Positions 37,701 to 49,040 of a stretch of DNA of 64,000 nt are shown here, piece after piece. Each line of letters begins with the position of its first letter. Position 1 is the stretch's first letter. Source of the stretch: Eucommia ulmoides (taxonomy: Eukaryota; Streptophyta; Magnoliopsida; Garryales; Eucommiaceae). The stretch is taken from positions 6,101,311 to 6,165,310 of the forward strand of contig CM028328.1 in assembly GCA_016647705.1 (NCBI GenBank), given 5' to 3'. The translations under genes were made by a program, and so were the position numbers. Under the pieces are notes generated by a model. It ran no database searches, was not told where the DNA came from, and saw only the letters and a program-made list of their open reading frames with translations.

Positions 37701-40700
37701 GAAGGCTTATTTTTAATCAAAATGAATCTCATTCCAATTTTGTATATCAATTTGTTGAGGCTCGCTTATTGGCTGCCTATGCCTGTTAATGCGTCTTAGA
37801 TAACACATGCTATTAATATATGATGCTGATGGAAGAAAGGAGAAAGGAACATGCCTTGTAAATTCAGTTTATGTAAAACCCTTTTCCTATCGTCCACACA
37901 CGCACAAAAGAAAAAAAAAAAATAAAAAAAGAAAAAAAATTACCTCATAAGATAGTTATGGAGTTTATTTTTGGTTATATCTTTCTTGATTTAAGAAGGC
38001 ATAGCTGGCAGCATTTTAGTTTTCTCCCGATTTATTTATTTTATCTATTTTATAGTTACTGGCAAATATATTGAACTCTGTTATTTTGGGTTTTATACAG
38101 AATGTATAAACTCTTTCAGCTTGTATTCAGTATCATACCAGTGTTTGTGATGTGCTTTAATTTGCTAAACCTTTTTCAGCTTCCGGAGGAAAGAAAAGTT
38201 GACTTGCTAAAAAATCTTGCCGAATCTTCTCATTATGCAATGCCGCAGGATTCCCGCCAGCTTCTGCCTTCTGTTTTTCAACTTCTGAAGGTATACTTCC
38301 ACGCAGACATTCTGTTGAGTAATTAATGTGGAGTACTCATAATTTGTTATTAAATGAACATTCTTCCCTGGTATATCTGTGCTTCTCTCTGTTTTTTGGT
38401 GGCTATGTGTGTTCATTCAAATCATCCCAGTTCTTATCAAGATAAATTGGATTAATTACACCAATAGTCCCATGGTAGTGTTATTTGCATCCTTTAAGTG
38501 TCAATATTTTCAATCAAGTCAAGTCACTAAAGTTGTAAAATCATTCCAATTTCGTCCCTTTCCCCTAGGATTAACATCCACTTAGTTATTTGATGTGTTA
38601 AAGAGATGTTAGTCCAGGGACGAAATTGGAATAATTTCGCACCTTTAGGTACTTGACTGAAAAATTTGGAACATCAGGGATGATAATGATATTATCCCCG
38701 AACTTGGGGACCATTGGTGTAATTAACCTGAATATATTTCGGGTGATTTTTTTTCCGTACGGTGCGCATAATATGTTTCATTTCCTTTATTTATTTACAT
38801 GCTTTTTAATTTATTTCAGTTCCATGCATTTAGGACTATTTTTTATTTATTTGTTTTCTGTTTTATTTGCTTTTTTTGGGGATCTCAGAAGCACATGGTT
38901 AGGAGGAAGGTCGAAGATATGAACTTCACTTATATCGAATGTTTGTTGTACACATTTCACCATCTAGCTAGCAAGGTAAGTTGCTTACCCTTTCATATTG
39001 GAAAATTTATCATACATTTGTCAACTTTTTTAATTTTTTTTATCATGTTTATTTTTTAAGAGCAATTTATTTTTTATTCCTTACCAACTTACGTTTTAGT
39101 CATTGTCAATATTTTAGTTGTCTTTAGTTCTGATATCAAATGCAAATTTATTATTTAGTTCTCAACTAGATGGATTCATTCTGAAAAATATTAATCGAAG
39201 GGATAAAAATTATTTGACGGACTGAAAAACAAGAGAGAAAAAAGGGAATAAAAATTATAAGTGAAATATTTCAAGGAAGATGTTAAAATTTTTCTCTTTC
39301 ATTACAGTCCATGATTTTCTTTCTTTTCTCATCTTCATGTATTCTTTTTTCTGATTATCTTTGGTTATTGAATTTCATAGACTCCTAATGCAACAAATAG
39401 TTTATGCGGCTACAAGATTGTGACTGGGCAACCGTCGGATCGGCTTGGGGAAGATTTCTCAGAAAATTATAAAGATTTTACTGAGAGGTTGAGTACTATT
39501 GAGGACTTGGCCAGAATTATGATGAAGAAATTAACACAAGGGATGGCAGAGCAGAACAAAGCATTGGCAGCTGCCAAAACAGACGAAGAAAAGAACCTTG
39601 TTGTGGGTTTCCAATTATAATATAATTAATACTACAATTATTATTATTTTTGGATAATTCTGATCATATTCTCTTAAAATTGCAGAAAACACAGAAACAT
39701 AATTCGACAGTTGGGCTTCGATCCTGCAACAACATACTGGCAATGACTCAGGTTAATGCTCTGTGTAAACTGTTAAGTTGCTATTGTTTTTTTCCTTTTT
39801 TTTTTGTTTTTTTGGTTTGTTTAAAAAAAAATCAACTAATTCTGTTTTTAATCCAGCCGTTGCATTCAAAAACACCTTCGTTTATTGGGGATCAGAGAAT
39901 TAACTTGTCATGGAACGAAACGGCAAAGCCTTCAGCTCCGTCACCTGCTGCTGCTTTAGCAGGGTATGAAACAAAGATCTATCACCTTTCTTCGTTATTC
40001 ATATTATAATCATTCCATCTTCATATTCATGGTTAATTTTTTTAGGGGTTCTTATTATATATAGTCCTCTATCAACTTATTTTTATTTTTTATCTTGCTT
40101 TTATAGATATGTGTTGTTTAGCTCTTGCCTATTTCTAGTTCTGATTAGTATTTTAGTTGCCTTTAACTATGATATCAAATACAAACCCTGTATATAGTCA
40201 TGGGACGAGGGGAGGTGTTGGGGGTTGCTCTGGCAGGGAAATTTTGAAGAACATTAAGGCCATGTTTGATTGGAAGAATGGAAGAGGAAAAGGAAATGAG
40301 AAATGAAAAGAAAAAAATATTATCCTTTGTGGAAGAAAAATCATTTTCCTAAGAGTTGTTTGGTTAGAGGATGTGAAAGGAAAAAAAATATAATATTTTA
40401 TGTTTAGTAAAGAAAAAAAAAAAGAAGCTATACACATTTAATTTACTATTTTACCCTTACATATTACAAATAAAATAAAAATTCTACCATCAATATTTCA
40501 AATCATGTAAAAATGAGCAATTCACAAACTAATAAGAAAATAATTAATTGGAATTGGATTATATTTATAGTAATTATTATTCAAGTTGAATATAATATAT
40601 GTGAATTACCAACAAATAATTTTTTTTTCTTCCAAAAACCATATAAATGAATGGGTAGATAGGATATAAAAGGATAAGAGCTTAATTGTAATTTTGATAC

Positions 40701-41352
40701 TTCTTCTCAACATTCATCTATTTTCACTCCATTTTCATCCAAATAAATTTGAGAGTATAAAAAGATTTGGCGGGAAGAGCTTTTTTCACTCTTTTCTTTT
40801 CCATCTATTTTCTTCCCTTACCAAACAATTTATTTATTTATTTATTTTTCATTTTCACCCCTTTTCCTTTTTCATTTTCCCATCCACTATTTTTTCCAAA
40901 CATACCCTGAGGATTTGTGTAAAAAATGCACAAAACATCCTTAAAATATACAGTTGTTCGTGTGGTGGTTTTGCCGCTGCATATAGTTCATATCAATTAG
41001 ATGGATTCAATGTAGTCCATATTAATGAAAGATCTAAAAATTTATTCAGATCTAAAAATTTATTCAAATGAGCCATTTTTTACGAGGTTCAATATGATAG
41101 TTTTTTTAATTGTCTTTGGATTGCAGTCAAAAACGAGCTCCTCCCACTAACGGTTCTAGCAATTATGCTGCCAAAAAGGGCCGAGGAGGTGGTTTTGTGC
41201 AGAACCAACTTGTAAACAAGGCTTTTGGAGGTCTACACGATGGCAGCAGAGGCGGTGGCGGTGGTGGTGGCGGTAGAGGCGGAGGCGGAGGCAGTGGCGG
41301 TGTTTGGCGTGGAAGGGGAAGAGGAAGAGGAGGAAGGGGTTATCGTCGTTAG
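25781..41352 (+). CDS. API5: API5-like protein (apoptosis inhibitor 5 family), complete, 15 exons
   Basis: Exons by splice sites and homology: 25781-25867, 26000-26161, 31868-31967, 32052-32117, 34180-34277, 34383-34457, 34637-34786, 36902-36967, 37188-37253, 38180-38290, 38889-38975, 39381-39602 (or 39599), 39686-39751, 39857-39963, 41127-41352. They join in phase to 1689 nt, 562 residues. Conserved blocks include LYKFGERLNEAKDKS, VRVQAIRGLPLFCKDTP, KPQEQMERHITDLV, ELVEIIEGQADLDAQF and CGYKIVTGQPSDRLGEDF. API5/AAC-11 proteins are nuclear helical-repeat (HEAT/ARM-like) scaffolds that restrain programmed cell death; rice API5 has been reported to act in tapetal cell death. The C-terminus has a bipartite basic stretch and a Gly/Arg tract (GGGGGGGGRGGGGG..WRGRGRGRGGRGYRR), a possible RNA-binding tail. 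All exons are intact despite insertions in introns 2, 7, 10 and 14. Confidence 0.93.
26302..26513 (+). repeat. 5' LTR of the intronic copia element
   Basis: Contains TGTTACTTCTATTGTGCATT (from 26321) and ACTGAGATGGAATGATATGA. Both recur in the 3' copy with few changes. The LTR ends just before TGGTATCAGAG. Similarity reaches back to about 26302, so the start is approximate. Confidence 0.75.
26514..26531 (+). other. Primer-binding site (initiator tRNA-Met type)
   Basis: TGGTATCAGAG is complementary to the 3' end of plant initiator tRNA-Met and is the standard copia primer site. It lies directly after the 5' LTR. Confidence 0.9.
26590..27342 (+). pseudogene. Gag of the intronic copia element
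   Basis: Broken + frames show a YILWKKQVGMC-like start (about 26650-26680) and a GYVDGSIQYP motif near 26700. A CX2CX4HX4C zinc knuckle, CKFCGRNNHTAVDC, sits at 27301-27342. Gag binds the element RNA. Frames are interrupted. Confidence 0.75.
27435..28200 (+). pseudogene. Protease and integrase regions of the intronic copia element
   Basis: The protease motif FFFDSGATNHI starts near 27450 and is preceded in frame by TAG 27447-27449. Integrase follows: a HSDIWGSSPV block near 27812, the RSDNGDKYIS block near 28000, and a PHTA-stop-QNGTDERKHKQ block near 28090-28130, where TAG replaces a Gln codon. Order and motifs are standard for Ty1/copia. Confidence 0.8.
28736..29640 (+). pseudogene. Reverse transcriptase of the intronic copia element
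   Basis: 28736-29176 encodes TPQWRATMDLEFLALVDQGT, then CKWVFKIKRNPDGTISRHKA and LDLSNSFLYGDLEE. From 29295 another frame gives LVYVDDIVLTGSD with the YVDD catalytic motif intact, then KDLGPPNYFLGVQ. A frameshift separates the two parts near 29170-29290. Confidence 0.88.
29811..30215 (+). pseudogene. RNase H end of the intronic copia element, with 56-bp tandem duplication
   Basis: After RT the frames carry SREWYAKKQT-like and SSFEAEYWAVAKK segments, typical of copia RNase H, ending with a VDYHFIREK block near 30140. The segment 29811-29866 is repeated at 29867-29922 with one change. Confidence 0.7.
30339..30587 (+). repeat. 3' LTR of the intronic copia element
   Basis: Partner of 26302-26513 (TGTTACTTCTGTTGTGCATT from 30353). 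A purine tract GATGATGAAGGAGGAGATGA (~30317-30336) directly precedes it. It has a TCTATATAAAC box near 30464-30475 and ends about ...TTTAACA. Confidence 0.75.
30842..31450. repeat. Tandem duplication of a ~305-bp AT-rich unit in API5 intron 2
   Basis: Units of about 30842-31146 and 31147-31450 share TATTATATTGTTATTGTAAA, ATGTTGAA.GTAATTAAAT and GTTGAATTCAAC palindromes. A third unit begins at 31440. Related sequence occurs at 53.5-54.1 kb. Confidence 0.7.
35334..36690. mobile_element. Probable solo LTR (1.36 kb) in API5 intron 7
   Basis: A GC-richer block inside the AT-rich intron begins TGTTGCAGGG and ends GGGGCTAACA. Its TG...CA ends are flanked by gaatg (35329-35333) and aaatg (36691-36695), four of five matching. 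Within it a ~175-bp segment occurs twice (from ~35993 and ~36168; CCAAGGTCTT... CCTAGGAT). No coding domains were recognised. Confidence 0.55.
37026..37203 (+). repeat. 81-bp tandem duplication copying the API5 exon 9 splice acceptor
   Basis: The segment ending CTTTTTAG at 37106 followed by AGGGGTGCATCAAGAAG repeats with CTTTTTAG at 37187 followed by AGAGGTGCATCAAGCAG. The second copy is the true acceptor, since it continues in frame. The first acceptor would add 81 nt and meets an in-frame TGA. Confidence 0.85.
38449..38728. mobile_element. MITE, 280 bp, in API5 intron 10
   Basis: The left end GGATTAATTACACCAATAGT and the inverted right end (GGTTAATTACACCAATGGTC) are terminal inverted repeats. 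The inside is also partly self-complementary: TTCCAATTTCGTCCCT is mirrored by GGGACGAAATTGGAA. Target copies were not resolved. Confidence 0.75.
40257..40910. mobile_element. TIR element (~650 bp, hAT-like ends) in API5 intron 14
   Basis: The left end GGCCATGTTTGATTGGAAGA and inverted right end AGGGTATGTTTGGAAAAAAT, followed by GGAAAAGGAAATGA-type purine runs mirrored at the other end, form long imperfect inverted repeats. This CATGTTTGG-type end is common in plant hAT-like MITEs. Confidence 0.6.
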
Positions 41353-41600
41353 CGCAGTTCACTTCAAATCAAAAGAACCCACTACTACTACGAAAATTGT
41401 TTAGGCTAACCTGTTTGTTGATTTGTGAGAGATGTAAGGATAGGAAAAAAATAATTAGATGTTGAGTAGTTCTTTTCTTTCCCCACCCTGATTTGTCTTG
41501 AAGCTACTTATGGCTGATGTTGTATTAGTACTTTAAAAATCTGCAATTGTTTGTGTCATGAATTAAGCTGTGTAGCTATTCTTTTAAAAAAATATATTAA
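41353..41600 (+). other. API5 3' UTR
   Basis: Non-coding sequence follows the API5 stop TAG 41350-41352, ending in A/T-rich sequence with several weak polyadenylation-like motifs. The cleavage site is not determined. Confidence 0.45.
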
Positions 41601-41639
41601 CAAAAATATGTGTTTATTGGGATCTGTACAGATCTGATT

Positions 41640-42470
41640 TGTCGTAGGTCAACTTCTCGATCTTTTGTTTTTCTTTCCTCTCATTTTCTTTTTCAGTTCG
41701 AGCTCTTTATACTTTTTTGGCCAAGATGAACGCCCTTGACAGAGTCAGGGCCGAGTTCAATGTCTTGGGTGGTGTCCTAGCCATTTCCTGGAGGAATGGA
41801 CTCTCGACTCCACTGCAATCGTTCCTTCATTGAGTCTTTCTATCTGGTTGGACTGTTAATTGAACTTTTCCCGGTAACTGTAAAGTCCCTCGTCTTTTCT
41901 TTGTCTGAAAGAGAGGAGGTTGAATGGGTTCTTGGTCCTTTTCATGTTGCTAGTGATCTGTGGATAAGTGAAATACCGAGGGAAATACCGAGGGATTCGA
42001 ATGAATTGATGCCCTGGGGTTTAGGATTTTGTACCACTTTGTAGCGGTTCCAACAAAGTGCTAGCTGGAATGCTTGGTACTTTATGGAATCAGATGCCCC
42101 GTGCAAACCCATGTGGAAGTTTATACCCTCGTGTTAGAGTTTCTCTCATTCTTGTCGAGGCCATTTCAGCTTGCACCGCAGCTTTTGTCATTCTCTTCTT
42201 AGATCTTCCTTCCCACCACACTCTTGTTGGACTCTTCATCCTTCGTCGACTATGGATTGTGCCTCACTGTAGGGAGAAACATACTCTTGCGGTAATAGTG
42301 GCAGTAGTGGCAATTGAGTTTGCCTAGTAATTTACTAGATGTTTTGGAAGTTCGTCCAGTAGATGTTTCGTATCTCCCTCATCATCTCCATTAAGGCCAC
42401 ATGTGATTCACTAGATAGACTTGTGCGAGGCTCCACAATGTGAATATGACGCCTTTCGATTTCTTGATTG
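41640..42470. other. GC-richer stretch with unrecognised open frames
   Basis: Open + frames at 41796-42044 and 42058-42327 have no motif I recognise, and no splice structure joins them. A 15-base phrase (GAAATACCGAGGGAA) is doubled at 41969-41994. Composition differs from the AT-rich surroundings, suggesting old transposon DNA. Confidence 0.35.
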
Positions 42471-42479
42471 TTGGTCATG

Positions 42480-43161
42480 ATTCCATATTAAAGAGTGACC
42501 ATGTATTTTTCTTGAAGGTTAGAAACAATAATGCCGTAATCACACACGGTGCTAATATGATAATGCCTGAAATTGGATAGTCACGTATGGTGCACCTTCA
42601 ATATAGAACACAATCTCAGACTAGGGGACTTGCAAAACAATGTACACGTGGATAGAATTGCTAGTCTTGCACCTCCTTTGTAATTATTAGCAAAATTTGG
42701 GTTTGAGTGAATTCTGATCGAGTTTTTACAAGCGAATTGAGTGTATTTTGGCTTGACAGTTCACAATTGTATTTATAGGTGTGAGAAGACATATTTTGCA
42801 TTTTTTTCTCGAGATCTTGGTCAATTTTCCTCAATTCTCGCGAGATTCATAGGATTGAGGGGTTTATGTCCGTTAAATGAGCCATCCAATCCCCTATTCT
42901 TTTGTATGGGATTCATTGATAGGTCCCGAGCAATTGGCCAAGGCTCGGGTTGGGGGTGCATATGCCCAATCATTAGGAGCCCCTAGGCGGACGATCTTGT
43001 GTAAACCCAGGGCATGACCTCAATCCTCTGCCTTATGTGATTGGGTTCTCGGTCTATATTCGTTCCCCCTAGTTCTAATCGAACTATGGTCTTCTTGTGT
43101 TGCTTTTGATTTCATTCGTTGTTGGTCGCTTTAGTCGGGACTTTCTGAAATATCCCCATCA
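42480..43161 (-). mobile_element. LTR-like fragment, minus strand (tentative)
   Basis: On the minus strand it starts TGATGGGGATATTTCAGAAA at 43161 and has CTATAAATAC, a TATA-type box, at 42780-42770, as in the U3 of Tat-type LTRs. The far end and target copies were not found. Confidence 0.35.
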
Positions 43162-43534
43162 AAAGTATATGACACAAAGTTAAACAAAATCAAAATACAA
43201 GGGGAGTCAAAGACTACATTTCTTAGCCTATTTCTCTATGTTTTCATACTCAGTTTTTTTAGGGACCTTCTACGATACATTTCTTATTTTGGCTGTATCA
43301 ATACATCTAAATCTTACCTCACATATTTCTATCTTTTTTTGGATTTGATCTCAATATTGATTTGCAAAAGCCAAAAACCACCTTAAAAAAGTAAAAAAAA
43401 TTGCAACAACCAAAAATCACCTTAAAAAAGTAAAAAAAAAAATAAGATGTGGATTTTACCAGCTCAACAGGTAACAATTTTTTTGCATTTATTATTTCTC
43501 TTTTTTAAATTATATTATATACCCCATGAAATTT

Positions 43535-44220
43535 TGAACACTTCAATTTTCAAATTACATGATTAAGTTGTGATATCATAAATGCACTAAATTTAATCCC
43601 AATTGAAAAACTTGGTTTTTGTAAATTAACCCATATTGTTTCTTAATATGTTCTAACTAATTGACAGAGAAATTTTAATTCGTATTGTAATCGATTATAT
43701 TAATTGATAAATTACATAATTTTATTGTGAAATTATCGCGTTACAGATCCAACAATACTAAATTAAAGAAGTTATTTACAAATTAGCTTCCAATCCTTTA
43801 AACGACCCTTAATTATTAGAGATAATCTATTTAGTCCTGCAATTGAATATGACCTTCCATTTTTAGGCCCCTACTTGTTTCTTTATAATTCCTAATTAAG
43901 AAATATGTATTCTAGTTAGTTTTCCAATTGAACACTTCAATTTTTAAATTATATATGATTTGATACTATCACAAAGTACTTCATGTATTATCAATTGTGA
44001 AATATAAGTACACAAATTTGGACCTATCTTTTCATACAACTTTTATTTTTTTAGATATTTCGTAATTAACCTTTCCGTTGACTATTTTTACTCATAAGTT
44101 ACATAAACAATTTGCAAAATGATCATAAATGTACTAAATTTAATCCCAACTGAAGAATTTAGTCATACAAATGGGCCCCTAATGTTTCTAAATATGTTTA
44201 AATTTTACAGAGATATCCTA
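43535..44220. repeat. Pair of diverged AT-rich direct repeats
   Basis: CATAAATGCACTAAATTTAA (43579) recurs as CATAAATGTACTAAATTTAA (44123). Both are followed by TCCCAA.TGAA, then a T-rich segment ending ACAGAGA. GAACACTTCAATTTT also occurs twice (43535, 43931). No coding content. Confidence 0.5.
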
Positions 44221-45477
44221 AAAAAAAAGGATCTTGAAAGATAAGTGCTTTCTGAGGGGACCTCGCTGCTACCACGGGAATAACTTTTGCTTTCTTTTCA
44301 TCTAGATAAAAAACAAGAGAGAGAGAGAGTAGAAAGTAGAAAATAAAACAAAAAATAACAACAAACATTAAATCTAAATGTTCTCTAAAATCCTAAACTC
44401 TAATACAAACATTATCAAGAAACCTTAAACCCTATAACCCTATACCTTAAACCTTAATCTTTCAACTAATCATAAAATACTAAGTTCAACAATATCATAT
44501 CAGTCCCACCAGATAAAATGCCGGTTCCACCAGTATTTGAGGAATAAAAACCAAGTTCCAAAGATAATGTTGGTGGCACCGGTTAAAATATAGGTACAAC
44601 CAACAATTTTGTTCTTGCAACTAACTTCAAATGACCTTGCAAATTTATTTAATAAACTTGCAACTTGTCTAATAAATCTTGTAAAAGTAACTTATATTTT
44701 TTTTTGAAAACTTATAATTTTTTGGCCAAAACTTGTAAGTTTTATGGTGAATTGTTATATGTTAACGGAAAACTACCTAGAAATTACAACTTTGACTTTT
44801 CAAAAGTATTTGGATGGAACATGGATGGGTCAGATTGAGCCACATGACACTTGATTGAATATGAATAACTAAAATTACATTGAATATTTTTATTTTCGAA
44901 GTGAATGTATAGATACGAGTGGTTTTACCCACGTAGCATTACACGTTTTAAGTGGTTCACAATGGGCTAGATCATCCAAAGCCCAGAGCTCAACCTGATT
45001 ACTTGGTCCAGCAAAGGCAACAACAATCAAACATGAGCTTAGTATTAAATGACCCATAGAGATTCTCTCTTCAAGCTTACAAATACTCTCAATATAAACA
45101 TGGAGACTCTCTAGATGAACATTGGGTCAGTTGTGATCATGACGAGTTACGTGAGAAGACAAATATTTTTATTCTATAAATATTGTTTCACATACGCCGA
45201 AAAACTTACGTAAGATTTTAGTCAGACAAACCGGTTCAACTTATTCTAACTCCGGATGGTATTTGACTGATACCATACCAGTATTCCAAATACTAATCTC
45301 AAGTGTCGTAGGTATTGAACAGAACTGGTGAAGTAGATTGCTGACAAATTCGTGCAAGTACATACACTCAAAATGACTAGAGTGTATTGGAGTAAAATTC
45401 ATATTCTTATTATCTCATTTTTTTGTGTGTATATGTTTTTGTGGTCTCCATTGAGAGGAAAAAAAAACTAGGAAACA

Positions 45478-45508
<31 letters not shown>

Positions 45509-45511
45509 AAA
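45478..45511. repeat. Poly-C / poly-A run
   Basis: A run of about 21 C is followed by about 13 A. Simple sequence; the minus-strand Gly-rich frame over it is meaningless. Confidence 0.8.
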
Positions 45512-46620
45512 GAAGTTTAGAAAATGGAGGAAAAACAAGTAGAGGCCCTCTTTGCCCCCCTCCCACGTGCAATAATGCTGCTTTTTGTATCCAAATAACG
45601 GTCCTACACCTCCATTTCTGTGTACGGTACTTGAGAATTTCTGGGGATCCCAAACTTATATTAAAAAAGATTTAAATGTTAAAAAAACAAATATTTAGAG
45701 AGAGATTAGGTGCTGATTTTCTTGGCTGTCTACATTGTGTGCAAGGAACCTTCAATCTAGTGCACATGATAAACCCCTTTAATCCCAATTCAAAATTCAA
45801 TTCTCAATTTTAAATACTAAATATATAATAATTCTATAAAATATAATATTAAATTTTATATACTGAATTTACATATTCTAATTTAAAACCATATAGTATT
45901 AAGTGGAATAACTCATTTGACTTATATAGTAACTTGTAAATTTTTAAGTGATCGATATGAAATATAAATTTAATATCTGTCCTTAATTATAACTCTCAGT
46001 TTGCACGGGTGATTTGACTATGAGAGAATAATGAGAAATGTGTAATCTTCGGTATTCATAGATGATTTGACTATGAAAGAATGGAAAACGAATTATCACA
46101 AGTCACAATCTTGATTCTGATACCATTTGGTTTTTGTTAGGTTTGAGAAATCTCATTTGTTTGTTCCCGATTGTTAGAATGTTTGTCTTCTTTTTTTATT
46201 TATTTGACTGTATCACGTGTAAGATGGGATTGCATATGAGAGTGGGTGTTAGAATCTCGTATTGAATTTGTGAGACTTTCCAAAATAGTCTATATATGAA
46301 ATGAGTTATTTTACTTAATACCATATGGTTTTAAGTAGGAATTTTCTAACAATTTTAAATTGGAATCACCTAATATGGTATGCGAATTCGTCTCTTATTC
46401 ATTCATAGTCAAAATATTCGTGCAATTCGAGATTGCACATTTTTCAGTATTTTCTCGTAGTCAAATTATCCGTACAAACTGAGATTTACACTTAAAGGCG
46501 AATGTTAGATTTTTGTCCCACATCGATTATTTGAGATTTTTCCAAATCACTATATAAGCTAAAATAGTTATTCAACTTAAAACCATATGATATTAAGTTG
46601 ACTAATTACGGTAAGGTATT

Positions 46621-46815
46621 GTTCAGTCCAATTTATCTGCACTTCGACTAATTACCTCTCCGGGCAATCTTAAGGGTACACTCTCCCACATCGACCTGAT
46701 GCATTCAATATTAAATTCAAGATTTAATTTTTAGATTACTTTTCAGAAGAGTCGAACTCTAATTGACAAAAAAATTGAATACTTTTCCTTGCTAATTGGA
46801 CTAATACCTCTTGGG
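46621..46815 (-). mobile_element. tRNA-derived SINE, copy 1
   Basis: On the minus strand, CCAAGAGGTATTAGTCCAAT carries an A-box-like motif and AGAGTTCGACTC a B-box, as in pol III promoters from tRNA. The body matches 50681-50841 (minus) and 57141-57300 (plus): AAATCTTGAATTTAAT, GATGTGGGAGAGT and CTTAAGATTG are shared. Confidence 0.7.
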
Positions 46816-47323
46816 TATGTTTTTATATATATAGACAAAGCTTTTGGTTGACACTTGACAGAGGTGCTGAACATGCCCTTAAGCTTTTTGCTAATCATTA
46901 TTAGTGTAGCCTTAAGTACTTTCAAATGGAAGCTACCAAGAAAGCTTAAGAGAAGCGAAAAGGGACACATATACCCCTCCATGTGACTGTGATTTGGGGA
47001 CAAAGCAAATAGGGGGTGGGGGGTGGATGTCCTACTAGCAGTCCACATGGGGGGGATGAAGACATGATTCCCTCATATCTTATTCTCCCTCTACCCTACA
47101 CCTTCCCACTAATACCACCAACCTTTATATTTTATCCCTCCACAAGGACCCCATTTCTATGCAACTATGTTTCAACATAAAAAGAGTAGGAGTTTAAACC
47201 TTTGATACCGCTGTCATTTCGATAATCTTTTTTAATGATATCCGAGATTTCTATTTTCTTTTTAGCTTGATAAGCAATTTTATTGATAACAATAACTTCT
47301 CCGCATTTTTTTTTTTTTTTTTA

Positions 47324-48005
47324 GGGACAATGAGTGAAAGATCTTACATTTAAATTTTAATTGGTCAAAAGTATTACATGCGATAAATTTTTTTGATTTA
47401 GTCTCATCTATTTTAAAAAGAAGGTAATATTGCTCATGTGATAACCACGCGCCAATTACATGTAACTAATTTGTGTGTAATATTACTATATTAATTATAG
47501 GTAACTATTTTTTTTTTCATTTCAGTGACATGTTCCAATAATATGTAATTTTTTAGTTACTGTCTCTGATATGTAACTAAAAAGTTTGATATTTTTTAGT
47601 TATGTGTTTCAATAATATGTAACTTTTAGTTACATGTCTCTGATATGTAACTAAAAAATTTGATATTTTTCCAGTTACGTCACAAAATATTATACATATA
47701 TATGTAATTGTAACATGTAACTAATATTATATAAGTACATGTAACTAAAAATACTCAAACATGTGTGAAAAGTAACAATTATGAAATTATAACTAACATT
47801 AGTTACATGTAATAGAATTTATTATAGAAATCGAATGTATTCACTAAAAGGCTCCCTACAATTCCTGCAATATCCCTACAATTCCTGCAATGCGGGACTA
47901 AAACACAAGTAAAATCTAACTTAAATGATTAAATTAAAACCTAATAACATAAAAAGATTTTTCACCAATTAGACTTAAAAAAATGGATTTTTCACCGATT
48001 TTTCC
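47324..48005 (-). mobile_element. TIR/MITE family copy A (682 bp)
   Basis: Inverted relative to copies B and C. It starts GGGACAATGAGTGAAAGATC and ends GATTTTTCACCGATTTTTCC. The interior has the family's repeated ACATGTAACTAAAAA / TTTGATATTTTT phrases and TCCCTACAATTCCTGCAAT (twice). It lies in a T-run on both sides, so the target copies cannot be told from simple sequence. Confidence 0.8.
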
Positions 48006-48127
48006 TTTTTTTTTTTTTTTTTATTGCTTATTTTCTATTTTCTAATCTATCTCTCTTATTTTATATTTTTATTTTTATATTTCCAGTTTATTTTTTTTTG
48101 TTTTCTAATTTTTTACTTTTTTTTTTT

Positions 48128-48725
48128 GGAAAATCGGCAATTAGTCCTATTTTTAGGGTGTAATCATTTCTTAGTATTATATTTTGATTTAGTCCCTTAA
48201 GTTGTATTTTATTTGAGTTTTAGTCCCGCATTGTAGGAATTGTAGGGACATTACAGGGATTTTATAGTAAATATTAATTACATGTAACGAATATTATTTA
48301 CAATTTCATAATTTTTTTTCTTCACATATCTGTTTATTTTTTTGTTATATATACTTATATAATATTAGTTATATGTTACAATTATATATATTTGTGTAAT
48401 ATTTTGTGACATTTAACAAATATTGGACACAAAAATTAGTTTAATATTAATTACATGTATTTGTGTCCAATTAGTTACATGTATTTTGTGGGATTTTTGT
48501 TACATTTAACAAAATTTTACACACAAAATTGTTATATGTTAAAAAAAAAACGTTGTTACATGTTACAAAATACAGTAATTTTACATATAAAGTTGTTACA
48601 TATAACCGCATGTGTGCAATGATTCCGCCTTTTTAAAATAGGCGAGACTAAAACTAAACTTTTTTCCAATTCTTGGACATTTTATCAATTAAGAGTGAAA
48701 TATGTGACCTCTCACCAATTGCCCC
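48128..48725 (+). mobile_element. TIR/MITE family copy B (598 bp)
   Basis: Starts GGAAAATCGGCAATTAGTCC and ends GACCTCTCACCAATTGCCCC. It matches copy C end to end in the same direction, and copy A inverted. It has fewer interior ACATGTAAC-type units than C. T-runs flank both ends. Confidence 0.8.
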
Positions 48726-48967
48726 TTTTTTTATTTCTATAAACATCATATAAAAAATAAATAAATAAAAATAAAATAGAAATACTGAACAAAAGCAAAA
48801 ATATCCAAAAAAAAAAAAAAAAAATAGAAAACAAGAGAGAGTAGAAAGTAGAAAATAAAACAAAAAATAAAAAATAAAAGGAAAAGAAAAAATATTACAA
48901 GATTATATATTTTTATCAATAAAATGTGATAGAGAGTTTTAAAGTATTATAAAATGATTTGGTATGA

Positions 48968-49040
48968 TTTTGTTACCAGTTGAGATGACAAGGGTGTCTC
49001 AAGTTTAAACTCAAAAGCGTAATGATACGACTAAAAAAAA
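48968..49040 (+). other. SINE-like fragment (tentative)
   Basis: GTTACCAGTTGAGATGAC resembles an A-box and CAAGTTTAAACTC a B-box about 30 bases later, followed by A-rich sequence. Short and diverged. Confidence 0.3.

Noticed and set aside
41796..42327. Two + frames after API5 as a possible gene
   Set aside because: No recognised motif, no splice sites joining them, and no conserved feature; reported only as an unassigned stretch.
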